DNA from: Pseudomonas kermanshahensis
GTDB taxonomy: Bacteria > Pseudomonadota > Gammaproteobacteria > Pseudomonadales > Pseudomonadaceae
Direction of reading: 5' to 3'
NCBI RefSeq assembly: GCF_014269205.2
Contig: NZ_JABWRY020000001.1
Span: forward strand, 1,860,001 to 1,924,000
Length of the DNA: 64,000 nucleotides
In this document: in pieces, positions 26,293 to 35,665 of the stretch
Position numbering within the stretch: the stretch's first letter is position 1
Layout: each line of letters opens with the position of its first letter
The notes under the pieces: generated by a model
What the model was told of the DNA's origin: nothing
Databases searched by the model: none
What the model saw: the letters and a program-made list of their open reading frames with translations, nothing else
Translations under genes and position numbers: made by a program

Positions 26293-26410
26293 GGGGCTGC
26301 TGCGCAGCCCATCGCAGGCAAGCCAGCTCCCACAGGGTGAGCGGGGCTCTCGACAATTACGCCTTCCCTGTGGGAGCTGGCTTGCCAGCGATGGGCCGCG
26401 CAGCGGACCC
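26293..26410. repeat. REP pair (large inverted repeat)
   Basis: The left arm contains GGGGCTGCTGCGCAGCCC, then CATCGCAGGCAAGCCAGCTC. The right arm is its near-complement, containing GAGCTGGCTTGCCAGCGATG followed by GGGCCGCGCAGCGGACCC. This is a typical Pseudomonas REP doublet. It fills most of the 327-base gap between the small lipoprotein and the alcohol dehydrogenase. Confidence 0.8.
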
Positions 26411-26550
26411 ATTGGGCTTAACTGACTGGCATTAGGGTAAACTCGCTCCCCCGTTCAAAACCTGACCTGAAGCAACGCCTCTTCCCCCATCCGCCACTAT
26501 GCTGATCCGGGCATTCTCTCAAGCTCACTCAGACAGACACGGAGGTGTTT

Positions 26551-27561
26551 ATGAAAGCTGCTGTCGTTGCCAAAGGGCGTCGCGTGGACGTGGTGGAGAA
26601 AACACTGCGGCCGCTGGCGCACGGTGAAGCGTTGCTGAAGATGCAGTGCTGTGGCGTTTGCCATACCGACCTGCATGTCAAGAATGGCGATTTCGGCGAC
26701 AAGACGGGTGTGATTCTGGGCCACGAAGGGATTGGCGTGGTCGTGGAAGTGGGGCCGGGTGTCACGTCGCTCAAGCCGGGTGACCGGGCCAGTGTGGCGT
26801 GGTTCTTCCAGGGCTGCGGGCACTGCGAATATTGCAACAGCGGCAACGAGACCCTGTGCCGTGAGGTGAAAAACTCCGGCTACACGGTCGACGGTGGCAT
26901 GGCCGAGGCGTGCATCGTGGTGGCCGACTATGCGGTTAAAGTGCCGGATGGGCTGGATTCAGCGGCCGCCAGCAGCATCACCTGCGCCGGCGTGACCACC
27001 TACAAAGCGGTGAAATCATCAAATATCCGCCCTGGGCAATGGCTGGCCATTTACGGCCTTGGCGGCCTGGGCAACCTCGCCCTGCAGTACGCCAAAAACG
27101 TCTTCAACGCCCGTGTCATTGCCATCGACGTCAACGATGATCAGCTGGCCTTCGCCCGCGAAATGGGCGCCGACCTGGTGGTCAACCCGCGCGACGAAGA
27201 CGCCGCGAAAGTCATCCAGGCCAAGACCGGGGGCGCCCATGCTGCCGTGGTCACGGCAGTGGCCAAGAGCGCGTTCAACTCTGCAGTGGATGCACTGCGC
27301 GCGGGCGGTCGCCTCGTAGCTGTGGGGCTACCGCCAGAAGCCATGAGCCTGGATATTCCACGCCTGGTACTCGACGGAATCGAGGTTGTCGGTTCGCTGG
27401 TCGGCACCCGCCAAGACCTACACGAAGCCTTCGAGTTTGCCGCCCAAGGCAAGGTGGTGCCGAAGGTGACCCTGCGCCCGATCGAAGACATCAATGACAT
27501 CTTCGAAGAGATGCAAGCGGGCAAGATCAAAGGCCGCATGGTGATCCAATTCGCCGATTGA
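26551..27561 (+). CDS. adhP: zinc-dependent alcohol dehydrogenase (AdhP-like)
   Basis: A 336-aa medium-chain dehydrogenase. Catalytic zinc ligands are Cys37, His58 and Glu59, with Cys145 near the third-ligand position. Structural zinc cysteines are 89, 92, 95 and 103. The NAD-binding motif GLGGLG is at 169-174. It matches propanol-preferring E. coli AdhP in length and motifs and should interconvert ethanol or propanol with the aldehyde. The ATG has GGAGG just upstream. It is a single-gene unit ending in an intrinsic terminator. Confidence 0.88.
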   Translation: MKAAVVAKGRRVDVVEKTLRPLAHGEALLKMQCCGVCHTDLHVKNGDFGDKTGVILGHEGIGVVVEVGPGVTSLKPGDRASVAWFFQGCGHCEYCNSGNETLCREVKNSGYTVDGGMAEACIVVADYAVKVPDGLDSAAASSITCAGVTTYKAVKSSNIRPGQWLAIYGLGGLGNLALQYAKNVFNARVIAIDVNDDQLAFAREMGADLVVNPRDEDAAKVIQAKTGGAHAAVVTAVAKSAFNSAVDALRAGGRLVAVGLPPEAMSLDIPRLVLDGIEVVGSLVGTRQDLHEAFEFAAQGKVVPKVTLRPIEDINDIFEEMQAGKIKGRMVIQFAD

Positions 27562-27587
27562 AGGCTGCTGCCTGCCCAAATGAAGCC

Positions 27588-27610
27588 GGCCCGCGTGTGC
27601 GGGCCGTTTT
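27588..27610 (+). terminator. intrinsic terminator after adhP
   Basis: GGCCCGC (27588-27594), loop GTGT, GCGGGCC (27599-27605), then GTTTT. It lies between the dehydrogenase and the convergent efflux operon. Confidence 0.8.
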
Positions 27611-27620
27611 CAGGGTGGGT

Positions 27621-29135
27621 TCAAGCCGATCGCTGGGTCCGCAACAGTAACGCCGCCACCGCGCAGCCTATCAGCGCCAGGCACGCCAGGTAGAACGCAT
27701 CGCTGTAAGCCATCAGGTAGGCCTGGCGTCGAATGGTTGCCGCCACCCCCTCCAGCGCCTGCTGCTGGGCCGGCAGCCAGCTCTGCACGGTTTGGCTGAT
27801 GCGCTCCTGAACGCTGGGCGCAAACACCGTCACATGCTCGTGAATGCGCTCGCTGTGGTAACGCTCGCGCGTGGCCACGATCTGCGTCAGCGCGGCAGTG
27901 CCGATGGCGCCCCCGAGGTTGCGCAGCATGGAAAACACCGCTGAAGCGGAGCCCGCTTCTCGCTTTTCCAACCCCGCTACCGCCAGTACCGACAGCGCCA
28001 CCATGATGAACGGCTGGCCAATGCCGCGTACCACCGTGGATGGGATGATGACGTTGTCGGCGCTGTCGACTGTCAGGCTCGCGCCCAGCCAGCAGCCGGC
28101 AGCCATGATCAGAAAACCGCTGGCCACCATGAACTTGGCGCTGGTCCAGGCCATCAGCCGTGGCATCAATGGCGCCAGCAGCAGTTGCACTACGCCATAG
28201 GCGATCAGCGCCACCCCTACGTCGCGGGCGCTGTAGCCCTGCAGTTGGGAGAGGTAGTTGGGCACCAGGAACACCAGGCCAAAGGTAGCCCCGCCAAAGA
28301 TGAACATGGCAACGCTGGCCACCCCGAAGTTGTACCGCCCCAGCAAGCGCAAGTTGATGAACGCGCGTTGGCCGTACAGCTGCGTGTAGACGAACACCAC
28401 CAGCGCCAGGCCGGCGATGATTGACATGCCGACGATGAATGTCGAACCGAACCAGTCCAGCCGGCCGCCTTCTTCCAGCACGATCTGCAGGCCGCCCAGG
28501 CCAACGACCATGGCCGTGATGCCCAGCCAGTCGCCACGGCGCAACAGGGTCAGTTGCAGGGGTTTGGCCTCGATCGACCAGGCGATGGCGAGCAGCAAGG
28601 CGATACCGGGGAACAGCTGCAGGTAGAAGATCCAGCGCCACGAATAGACATCGGTCAACCAGCCGCCAATGGAAGGGCCGGCCGCTTGGGCCACGCTGTT
28701 GGCCAGGCTGAACAGGGCCATGCCCATGGCCATCTTGCTGGCGGGCAGTTCGGTGATGATCAGCTGGAAGGAGAGGGGGATCAGCACGGCGCCGGCAGCG
28801 CCCTGAATCACCCTGAGGGTGATCATCGCCTCAAGGTTGGGGGCCCACGAGCAGGCGATTGACGCCAGCAGGAAGATGAACGAACCCGTCCACATCACCC
28901 GGCGCATGGAAAACACTTCGACCAGCCAGGCCGTCAGCGGAATCATGACGATTTCCGCCACCAGGTACGCGGTGGAAATCCACGAGCCTTCCTCGAAGCT
29001 CGCGCCCAGCGAGCCGCGGATCTCGGGCAGCGCCGCGCTGGTAACGTGCACGTTCATGCCGGCCATGAAGCAGCCGAGCAGGCCGCCGAACACGGCCACC
29101 CAGGCGCGTAACGGTACGCGTTGCTCACTGCTCAT
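27621..29135 (-). CDS. MFS multidrug transporter, DHA2 family (EmrB-like)
   Basis: A 504-aa inner-membrane protein with about 14 predicted helices and the DHA2 hallmarks TAYLVAEIVMIPLTAWL and the motif-C region GPSIGGWL. It is the third gene of a tripartite efflux operon. Its start overlaps the end of the membrane-fusion gene by 11 bases. It should export a hydrophobic or aromatic compound by proton exchange; the substrate is unknown. Confidence 0.9.
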   Translation of the reverse strand: MSSEQRVPLRAWVAVFGGLLGCFMAGMNVHVTSAALPEIRGSLGASFEEGSWISTAYLVAEIVMIPLTAWLVEVFSMRRVMWTGSFIFLLASIACSWAPNLEAMITLRVIQGAAGAVLIPLSFQLIITELPASKMAMGMALFSLANSVAQAAGPSIGGWLTDVYSWRWIFYLQLFPGIALLLAIAWSIEAKPLQLTLLRRGDWLGITAMVVGLGGLQIVLEEGGRLDWFGSTFIVGMSIIAGLALVVFVYTQLYGQRAFINLRLLGRYNFGVASVAMFIFGGATFGLVFLVPNYLSQLQGYSARDVGVALIAYGVVQLLLAPLMPRLMAWTSAKFMVASGFLIMAAGCWLGASLTVDSADNVIIPSTVVRGIGQPFIMVALSVLAVAGLEKREAGSASAVFSMLRNLGGAIGTAALTQIVATRERYHSERIHEHVTVFAPSVQERISQTVQSWLPAQQQALEGVAATIRRQAYLMAYSDAFYLACLALIGCAVAALLLRTQRSA

Positions 29136-30288
29136 CGGCAGGCTCCACGGGGCGGGTGTCGACCGTGGTCACCACCGACATGCCGGGCAGTATCTGCAGG
29201 CCGTCTGCCGGCCGGTCGAGGACGATGCGCACCGGAAAACGCTGGACGATCTTGGTGAAGTTGCCAGTGGCGTTGTCCGATGGCAGCAGCGCGAAGACGT
29301 TACCGGACGCCGGCGAGAAGCTGGCCACGTGGCCTTGCACAGGCTGGCTGGAGAAGCTGTCGACACGGACCTGCACCGGTTGTCCCGGGCGCATGTGTGC
29401 CAGCTGGGTTTCCTTGTAGTTGGCAACCACGTAGGTCTGCTGCAACGGCACCACCGCCAGCAGCGGCTGGCCAGGCACCACGTACTGCCCGGCGCGCACA
29501 CGGCGCTGGCCGACCACACCGTCGATGGGCGCGCGCAGGACGGTATCCTGTGCATCCTGGTCGGCCAGCGCCTGCCGGGCCTGGGCACGGCTCAGGGCTG
29601 CTGCCCGTTGCTTGATGTCGGCATCGGCCGCCAGCGCCTGCGCCTTGGCCATCGCCAGCTGCGAGCGCTGTTCACGCAAATGTGCCTGCGCGCCTTGCAG
29701 CGCGGCACCGGCTTGCACGGCGTTGGTGTGGGCGGCTTCCAGGCGCTGCACAGTGGCTGCGTCATCGCGCACCAAGCCACGGTAACGCTGCATGTCCAGC
29801 TCGCTGCGCTGGCGCTCGGCGTTGGCACTGTGCACGGCCGCTTCAGCCTGGACGATGGCCTGCTGCTGCTGGTTGATGCGTTCGGCGGCCACTTGCTGGC
29901 CTGCCTGGGCGGCGGCCAGCGCGGCGTGCGCTTCGGCCACGCCAGCAGTGGCCTGGTCGAGGCGGGCGCGGTAGTCGCGGTGCTGCAGGCGCACCAGCAC
30001 ATCGCCGGCTTTGACGGCCTGGTCGTCCTCCACTTCCACCTTGGCCACATAGCCGGCCACGCGCGCGCTCAAGGCCACCCAGTCGGCGCGCACGTAAGCG
30101 TCATCGGTGGTTTCCAGGTAGCGCCCCGTGGTCAACCAGTACCCGCTGAATGCCAGCGCTGCCAGCACCGTCAGGCCACCACCGGCGTACAGCGCCAGGC
30201 GGCGACGGGTAGGCCTGGGGGCGCTGGCAACTGCCTGGGCCTGGGCCTGGTCATCGGGCAGCGGGTTCTTGCTAACGGCAACATTCAT
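29125..30288 (-). CDS. HlyD/EmrA-family membrane-fusion protein
   Basis: This 387-aa protein has one N-terminal membrane helix (LALYAGGGLTVLAALAFSGYW, about 31-51), a barrel-sandwich biotinyl-lipoyl segment (YVRADWVALSARVAGYVAKVEVEDDQAVKAGDVL), a long Ala/Gln-rich coiled coil (about 110-220), and a C-terminal beta-barrel region. It bridges the MFS pump and the outer-membrane factor. Its start overlaps the stop of the upstream gene as ATGA. Confidence 0.9.
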   Translation of the reverse strand: MNVAVSKNPLPDDQAQAQAVASAPRPTRRRLALYAGGGLTVLAALAFSGYWLTTGRYLETTDDAYVRADWVALSARVAGYVAKVEVEDDQAVKAGDVLVRLQHRDYRARLDQATAGVAEAHAALAAAQAGQQVAAERINQQQQAIVQAEAAVHSANAERQRSELDMQRYRGLVRDDAATVQRLEAAHTNAVQAGAALQGAQAHLREQRSQLAMAKAQALAADADIKQRAAALSRAQARQALADQDAQDTVLRAPIDGVVGQRRVRAGQYVVPGQPLLAVVPLQQTYVVANYKETQLAHMRPGQPVQVRVDSFSSQPVQGHVASFSPASGNVFALLPSDNATGNFTKIVQRFPVRIVLDRPADGLQILPGMSVVTTVDTRPVEPADEQ

Positions 30289-31775
30289 GATTGGCTTCCA
30301 GTCTCGGGGGTGGAGCGGTGCACCTGGTTTGGGGCCGGTGCTGGTGACGACTGCCAGCGCCCGCCGAGGGCGCGGAACAGGTTGATCTGGGCACGCGCCA
30401 GGCGGCCTTGGGCCTCGACGTGGCTGGCCCTGATCTGGATCAGGTCGCGCTCGCTGTCGAGCAACGCCAATGCATCAACGGTGCCTGCCTGATAGTTGCG
30501 TTGCGCAAGGGCAAAGCCACGCTCGCCTTGCGCCAGGGCCGCACCCAGGGCCAAGGCCCGTTGGCGCTCACCCTCAAGGCGCGCCAGCGCCTGGCGCACA
30601 TCCTTGAGGGCCGCCAGCGCTACCCCGCGGTAATGGGCGACCTGCGCGTTTTGCAAGGCCTGGGCCTTGTTCACCCGTGCCCGGTTGGCTTTGATATTGG
30701 GGAATTCCCAGCTGATCAACGGCCCGATGGCAAACATCACCGCGCGGCTGTCACCCAGGTTGGCAAGGTGGTGGTCCGACGAGGTCAACGAGGCACCGAA
30801 GCTGACTTTCGGATACAGGTCGGCCTTGACGATATCGACTTCCAGGGCGGCAGCCTGCAGTTCGCGCTCGGCCTTGCGCACGTCGGGCCGGCGTTCGAGC
30901 AGGCGCCAGGCGTCGCCAGCGGGCAACGGCGCGGCGAGGGTCGGCATGCGCTGGCAGGTGTCAGTGTCGTCCGTGAGCGTTGTCGGGTCCTGGCCACTGA
31001 GCATGCTCAGTTTGTACAGCGCCATCTGCCGACGTGCCTCCAGCATCGGCAGCTGCGCCCGCACCTGCTCGCGCAACCCCAGCAGGCGCACGCTATCGAG
31101 CTCCGTAGCGACCCCGGCCTGCCGCTGGCGGTCGCTGAGCTGCACACTGCGCTCTAGGGTGCTCAGGGACTGCCTGGCCGCGGCGATGCGGGCACTGTAC
31201 ACACACTGGTCGATGTAGGCCCGGGTGGTCTGGCTGACCACGTGCAGCTGCACCAGGTCCAGGGCATCGCGGCTGGCCTCGGCCTGCACCCGCGCCCGCT
31301 CGATGGCGGCGCGCACCTGGCCCCAGACATCGACCTGGTAAGCCAGCTCGATGGCCGGGTTGAAAGCCCATTGCGACGGCGCATGGCTGTCGGTCGCCTC
31401 GGCCAGGGTCTGGTCATCGGCGCTCTTGCCATAGCTCGCGCCCATGCCAATGGAGGTGGACGGCCAGCGCCGGGCATCGAACTCGCCAATGCCGGCGAGC
31501 ATGGCCTGCACATTGGCTTCGGCCTGCGCCAGGTCCTGGTTGTGCGCCAAGGCTTGCACCACCCAGGCATTGAGCTGCGGGTCGTGGTACAGCGCCCACC
31601 AGCGCGCGGGCAGCGTCTGGTCGCTGACGCCGGCAGGCAGGTGCAGTGCAGGGGTTGCCTGGTATGCAGTGGGGGGCACAGCGTTTGTGGGGTGCCCGGT
31701 GCAAGCCGTCAGCACGCCGAACAAACCGAGGGCGGCGGCGCGCCCGGCAGGGCAGGAAAGGGATCGTATTGGCAT
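30285..31775 (-). CDS. outer-membrane efflux lipoprotein (NodT/OprM family)
   Basis: About 496 aa from ATG 31775 (an adjacent in-frame GTG lies at 31778). It has lipobox LTAC near residue 25 and two OEP repeats with long helices, typical of trimeric outer-membrane efflux channels. It is first in the efflux operon. An AraC regulator lies upstream on the same strand, 113 bases away. Confidence 0.9.
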   Translation of the reverse strand: MPIRSLSCPAGRAAALGLFGVLTACTGHPTNAVPPTAYQATPALHLPAGVSDQTLPARWWALYHDPQLNAWVVQALAHNQDLAQAEANVQAMLAGIGEFDARRWPSTSIGMGASYGKSADDQTLAEATDSHAPSQWAFNPAIELAYQVDVWGQVRAAIERARVQAEASRDALDLVQLHVVSQTTRAYIDQCVYSARIAAARQSLSTLERSVQLSDRQRQAGVATELDSVRLLGLREQVRAQLPMLEARRQMALYKLSMLSGQDPTTLTDDTDTCQRMPTLAAPLPAGDAWRLLERRPDVRKAERELQAAALEVDIVKADLYPKVSFGASLTSSDHHLANLGDSRAVMFAIGPLISWEFPNIKANRARVNKAQALQNAQVAHYRGVALAALKDVRQALARLEGERQRALALGAALAQGERGFALAQRNYQAGTVDALALLDSERDLIQIRASHVEAQGRLARAQINLFRALGGRWQSSPAPAPNQVHRSTPETGSQS

Positions 31776-31887
31776 CACGCAAAGTCGTATGAGGGGTCGT
31801 GAAGCCAGCTTATCGAGGGGTAGGGTGGCCCCGCTGCCGCAAGCGGGACAACCGTGCGCGCAACTGGGACAACCTCAGCCTCGGCGG

Positions 31888-32619
31888 TCAGTGCGTGGGC
31901 GCGGTGCCGGTGCCGAGCACGCTGATTTGCCAGGCGCTGGGGTTGTAGCCAAGGATGCGCTTGAACATCGCGGCGAATGCGCTGGCGCTCTGGTAGCCGT
32001 GCTCCAGCGCCACGTTCAGGATTGGCTTGCCATCGGCCAGGCACTGCTGGCTGAGGATCATGCGGGTGCGGGCCCGCCACTCGCCATACGACATTCCCAC
32101 CTCACGCTGAAACAACCGCGCCAGGGTGCGGGCACTCATGCTCAACTGCGCGCCACACTGCTCCAGCGTCAGGTCCTGGGCCGGGTCTTCGAGAAACCCC
32201 TCGCACCAGGCGCGCAGCCGCGCATGCTGCGGTACCGGCACATAAGCGTCGATGCGCTCGGCGGTCTCCAGTTCACGCTGGATCAGTGCCCGAACGTGCT
32301 CGCCCAGCGGCTCGTCGCGTTGCAACATCCGTGACCCCGCCAGGATCAACTCGCGCAGCAGGCCGGAGACCGCGATCACATGGCAGCGAGTCACGTGCGA
32401 CCCCAGCAGCAAGGTGCGCATCGACACTTCGCCTTGCATGCGCACTTCGTGGCTCATGCCGGCTGGTATCCACAGCGCCTGCCCGCGCGGTATCACCCAG
32501 TTGCCGCCATCGCTGTACACGCGCATCACGCCGTTGGCGGCATACATCAGTTGATCTTCGGCATGGCAGTGGCTGGCAACCACTTCGCCGTGTCGGTAGT
32601 CCATTCCCAAAGCTTGCAT
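31888..32619 (-). CDS. AraC-family transcriptional regulator
   Basis: A 243-aa regulator starting at ATG 32619, with GAGGAG six bases upstream. The N-terminus is cupin-like (MDYRHGEVVASHCHAEDQLMYAANG). The C-terminal AraC domain has LEQCGAQLSMSARTLARLFQREVGMSY and ALEHGYQSASAFAAMFKR. It likely controls the efflux operon just downstream. Confidence 0.88.
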   Translation of the reverse strand: MQALGMDYRHGEVVASHCHAEDQLMYAANGVMRVYSDGGNWVIPRGQALWIPAGMSHEVRMQGEVSMRTLLLGSHVTRCHVIAVSGLLRELILAGSRMLQRDEPLGEHVRALIQRELETAERIDAYVPVPQHARLRAWCEGFLEDPAQDLTLEQCGAQLSMSARTLARLFQREVGMSYGEWRARTRMILSQQCLADGKPILNVALEHGYQSASAFAAMFKRILGYNPSAWQISVLGTGTAPTH

Positions 32620-32743
32620 GCCAATCTCCTCGGGCCGTGTGGGGCGAGCAGGGGTAACGATTGGATCCAATGCTATCGCAAGGCAGTCAGGCGGGGTTGC
32701 TAAGTGTTCGCGTGCAACGCAGAAATATGCGCATGAATTGCGC

Positions 32744-33673
32744 TCAGGGTGTAAATCGTGGCTGTTCGTGGCGGGTTGGCCAGCCCTGGTGATGCTGGAC
32801 CAGGAAGTCCACGAACACCCGCACCCGTGCCGGCATCGCCGGGCCACCGACGAATACGGCGTGTATCGGCTCGCGGTCGCCGGGGTTGTAGGCTTCCAGC
32901 ACGGGCACCAGTTGCCCGTTGTTGAGGTCATCGGCCACTGTGAAGGTGCCGATGCGCGCGATGCCGGCCCCCAGCCTGGCGAATTGGGCCAGTGCCTCGC
33001 CGCTGCTGCACTCCAGGTTACCGGTGACTTTCAGGGCAAAGGCCTGCCCGTCCCGGCAAAACGGCCAGTCCGCTTCAGCGCGGCGGAAGTTGAAGCGCAA
33101 ACAGTTGTGGCGGGCCAGGTCTTCAGGTGCCACGGGGGTACCGCAGCGTTGCAGGTAGTCGGGCGAGGCGACGATCACTTGGCCGGTGTCGCCAATGTAG
33201 CGGGCGCTCAGCGAGCTGTCCGGCAGGTGGCCGAAACGCAGCGCGACATCGGCCTGGCCGCCGGCGATGTCGACCACTTCGTCGCTGAGCGTAAGATCGA
33301 CCAGCACTTGCGGGTACAGGGCGCTGAACTGCGCCAGCAAAGGCACCACCGTCAGTCGCGCATGGCCCAGTGCGGCACTGACTCGCAGCCGGCCCCGCGG
33401 TACACCTTGGTCGGTGATGGCATCCTCGACCTCATCCAGGTCGGCCAGGATGCGCCGTGCGCCGCGCAGGTAGGCGTCGCCCTCTGGGGTCAGCGTGATG
33501 GCGCGGGTGGTGCGCAACAGCAGGCGAGTGCCTAGGCGCTGCTCGGTACGCGCGATGATCCGGCTGACCGCCGACGGCGTCAGCCCCAGCGCCCGCGCCG
33601 CCGCAGACAAGCTGCCTTCTTGCGCCACCTTGGCAAAAATCTCCATCTCTCCAGACCTTCCGGTGAAGTCCAT
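32744..33673 (-). CDS. LysR-family transcriptional regulator
   Basis: A 309-aa LysR protein with helix-turn-helix GSLSAAARALGLTPSAVSRIIARTEQRLG and an effector domain from about residue 90. The start ATG 33673 has GAGGC five bases upstream; the open frame before it is not needed. It is divergent from an MFS exporter gene (33769), its likely target, with 95 bases between them. Confidence 0.9.
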   Translation of the reverse strand: MDFTGRSGEMEIFAKVAQEGSLSAAARALGLTPSAVSRIIARTEQRLGTRLLLRTTRAITLTPEGDAYLRGARRILADLDEVEDAITDQGVPRGRLRVSAALGHARLTVVPLLAQFSALYPQVLVDLTLSDEVVDIAGGQADVALRFGHLPDSSLSARYIGDTGQVIVASPDYLQRCGTPVAPEDLARHNCLRFNFRRAEADWPFCRDGQAFALKVTGNLECSSGEALAQFARLGAGIARIGTFTVADDLNNGQLVPVLEAYNPGDREPIHAVFVGGPAMPARVRVFVDFLVQHHQGWPTRHEQPRFTP

Positions 33674-33768
33674 TTGTGCCTCATGCGCAAAGGTGGTTGG
33701 CAAAAATGCAGACTAGTGCCCGCATGAAACGGATCGTAGCATTTAAGGCACAGATAAGGAGCCGTTTC

Positions 33769-34944
33769 ATGCGCATCAATCCACCCCTCGTCGCACTCGC
33801 CATCGGTGCCTTTGGCATCGGCGTCACCGAGTTCGCCCCCATGGGCATGTTGCCCAGTATTGCCACTGACCTTGGCGTGTCGATCCCCGCAGCCGGGCTG
33901 CTGGTCAGTGCCTACGCTCTCGGCGTGCTGATCGGTGCCCCGCTGATGACCTTGGCCACCGGCAGGGTGCCACGGCGTTACCTGCTGATCGGGCTGATGG
34001 CCATTTTCACCCTGGGTAACCTGATGTCGGCCCTGGCGACCGACTACGCCAGCCTGATGGTTGCCCGCGTGGTGACCTCGCTCAACCATGGCGCGTTCTT
34101 TGGCATTGGCTCGATCGTCGCGGCCAGCGTGGTGCCCCCTGAAAAACGGGCAGGGGCCGTGGCGGCCATGTTCATGGGGCTGACACTGGCGACCATCGGC
34201 GGTGTGCCGCTGGCCACCTGGTTTGGCGAATTGCTGGGGTGGCGTACGGCCTTCTGGGGCATTGCGGGCCTGGGGCTGATTGCGATGACGACACTGTGGT
34301 ACGCACTGCCTAATGTGCCGCTGCCGAAAAGCGATGGGGTGATGGCCGAGATCCGCGTGCTGGGCCGTGGCCCGGTACTGGCGGCGCTGGCACTGACCGT
34401 GGTGGGTTCCAGTGCGATGTTTACCGTCTTTACCTACATTGCGCCAATCCTGCACAGTGAAGCCCAGGCCTCCACACCGTTCATCACCGCCATGCTGGTG
34501 TTGTTCGGTATTGGCCTGACGCTGGGCAACGTGTGGGGTGGCAAGGCGGCGGACCGTTCGGTTGAACGCACGCTGATCGTCTCGTTGGCGGTGCTGATTG
34601 CCGTGTTGCTGGTGTTCCCGCTGTTGATGCCCTGGGCACTGCCTACCGCACTGGCGGTGCTGGTGTGGGGCGCTGCCAGTTTTGCCCTGGTACCGCCGCT
34701 GCAGATGCGCGTGATGGAGGCCGCCAAGGAGGCGCCCAACCTAGCGTCTGCGGTGAATATCGGGGCGTTCAACCTGGGCAATGCGATCGGTGCCGCGCTG
34801 GGTGGCGCGGTGATCAATGCAGGGTTGGGTTACCCGGCGATTTCCCTGGCGGGTGCGTTGATGGCGGGGTTGGGCCTGGTGATGGTGTTGCTGTTTGCCT
34901 GGCGCTCGCGGGCCGTCCAGGCCTCACCGCTGGCCACGCTTTAA
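33769..34944 (+). CDS. MFS efflux transporter (AraJ/YdhP-like, DHA1)
   Basis: A 391-aa protein with 12 predicted helices. MFS features include ALGVLIGAPLMTLATGRVPRRYLL (motif A region) and GAFFGIGSIVAASVV. The start ATG 33769 follows AAGGAG. This subfamily exports sugars, drugs or chloramphenicol-like compounds; no substrate is assigned. It is likely regulated by the divergent LysR gene. Confidence 0.88.
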   Translation: MRINPPLVALAIGAFGIGVTEFAPMGMLPSIATDLGVSIPAAGLLVSAYALGVLIGAPLMTLATGRVPRRYLLIGLMAIFTLGNLMSALATDYASLMVARVVTSLNHGAFFGIGSIVAASVVPPEKRAGAVAAMFMGLTLATIGGVPLATWFGELLGWRTAFWGIAGLGLIAMTTLWYALPNVPLPKSDGVMAEIRVLGRGPVLAALALTVVGSSAMFTVFTYIAPILHSEAQASTPFITAMLVLFGIGLTLGNVWGGKAADRSVERTLIVSLAVLIAVLLVFPLLMPWALPTALAVLVWGAASFALVPPLQMRVMEAAKEAPNLASAVNIGAFNLGNAIGAALGGAVINAGLGYPAISLAGALMAGLGLVMVLLFAWRSRAVQASPLATL

Positions 34945-34948
34945 GGGT

Positions 34949-35042
34949 GTAGGAGCAGCCTTGCGCTGCGAAGAGGCCGGTGGCAACACCGTGGATCTTC
35001 GCTGCGGGTACGGGCCTCTTCGCAGCACAAGGCTGCTCCTAC
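34949..35042. repeat. 94-bp long inverted repeat, copy 1
   Basis: The arms start GTAGGAGCAGCCTTG and end GGCTGCTCCTAC. They pair over about 30 bp with one mismatch around an unrelated loop of about 33 bases. An element of the same length with the same arms is at 53735-53828. It lies directly after the MFS stop and before the convergent soxG, so it may also act as a terminator. Confidence 0.8.
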
Positions 35043-35059
35043 CTCAATCGCGCCTGCCG

Positions 35060-35662
35060 CTAGTACGCAGCGTCCAGTGCAATCTCCACCCCTTCAAATT
35101 CCGCCATCGCATCGCGCATCGCTTCGCAAAAATACGCCCGCGAAGCCCGGTCAAACAGCAGTTGCAAGGCAGGCACCGCTTCACGCCCGACATTCACCAC
35201 GATCACATTGATCCGCGCCGCCGATGTCTGCGCCACGGCCCCGACCGGGAACGCCTGGGTACGCAGGTCAACCCCGCATAGCTTGGCCATCACCGCGCTG
35301 CAATGCTGCCCCGACAGCTGCAGCCAGGCGTGGCTGTCCTGGCGCGGCAGCAGGTAGTTGCGCTGGGCCTCCTGCACCCAGTCGGCCTCTTCGGCGGCAA
35401 TCCGCGCCCCTTGGTCGGCGAAACTGCCCAGCAGCAGGTATTCGGTGGCCGACAGCCGCGCCACCCAGCTACCGTCGTCCTGGCGCAGCGCCTGGTTGGG
35501 CTGTGGCGGCAAACGATAGCCGCGTGCTTGCAGGTAGGCCGCGCTGTCGGCGCCACGAAAACCCACCCGCGCCAGGTCGGTCAGGTCGGTCAGCGCGCAG
35601 GTCAGCAGTGGCTCGGCCTGTGGCTGGGGAGAGAAGCACTGTTCTGTCTTCAGGCTAGTCAT
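35060..35662 (-). CDS. soxG: sarcosine oxidase gamma subunit
   Basis: A 200-aa SoxG-type protein. It is the last gene of purU-folD-soxBDAG, three bases after soxA. SoxG is the small structural subunit of heterotetrameric sarcosine oxidase, related to the folate-binding (GcvT-like) fold. Segments such as ATEYLLLG and WLQLSGQHCSAVMAKLCGVDLR fit the family. The assignment rests on sequence type and operon order. Confidence 0.85.
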   Translation of the reverse strand: MTSLKTEQCFSPQPQAEPLLTCALTDLTDLARVGFRGADSAAYLQARGYRLPPQPNQALRQDDGSWVARLSATEYLLLGSFADQGARIAAEEADWVQEAQRNYLLPRQDSHAWLQLSGQHCSAVMAKLCGVDLRTQAFPVGAVAQTSAARINVIVVNVGREAVPALQLLFDRASRAYFCEAMRDAMAEFEGVEIALDAAY

Positions 35663-35665
35663 GGC

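Noticed and set aside
26293..26410. CRISPR-like repeat-spacer structure
   Set aside because: Only one inverted pair is present with no regular direct repeats or cas genes; it is a REP doublet.
28819..30492. Plus-strand frame of 557 codons
   Set aside because: It spans the junctions of the efflux operon on the opposite strand, so it cannot be the real gene.
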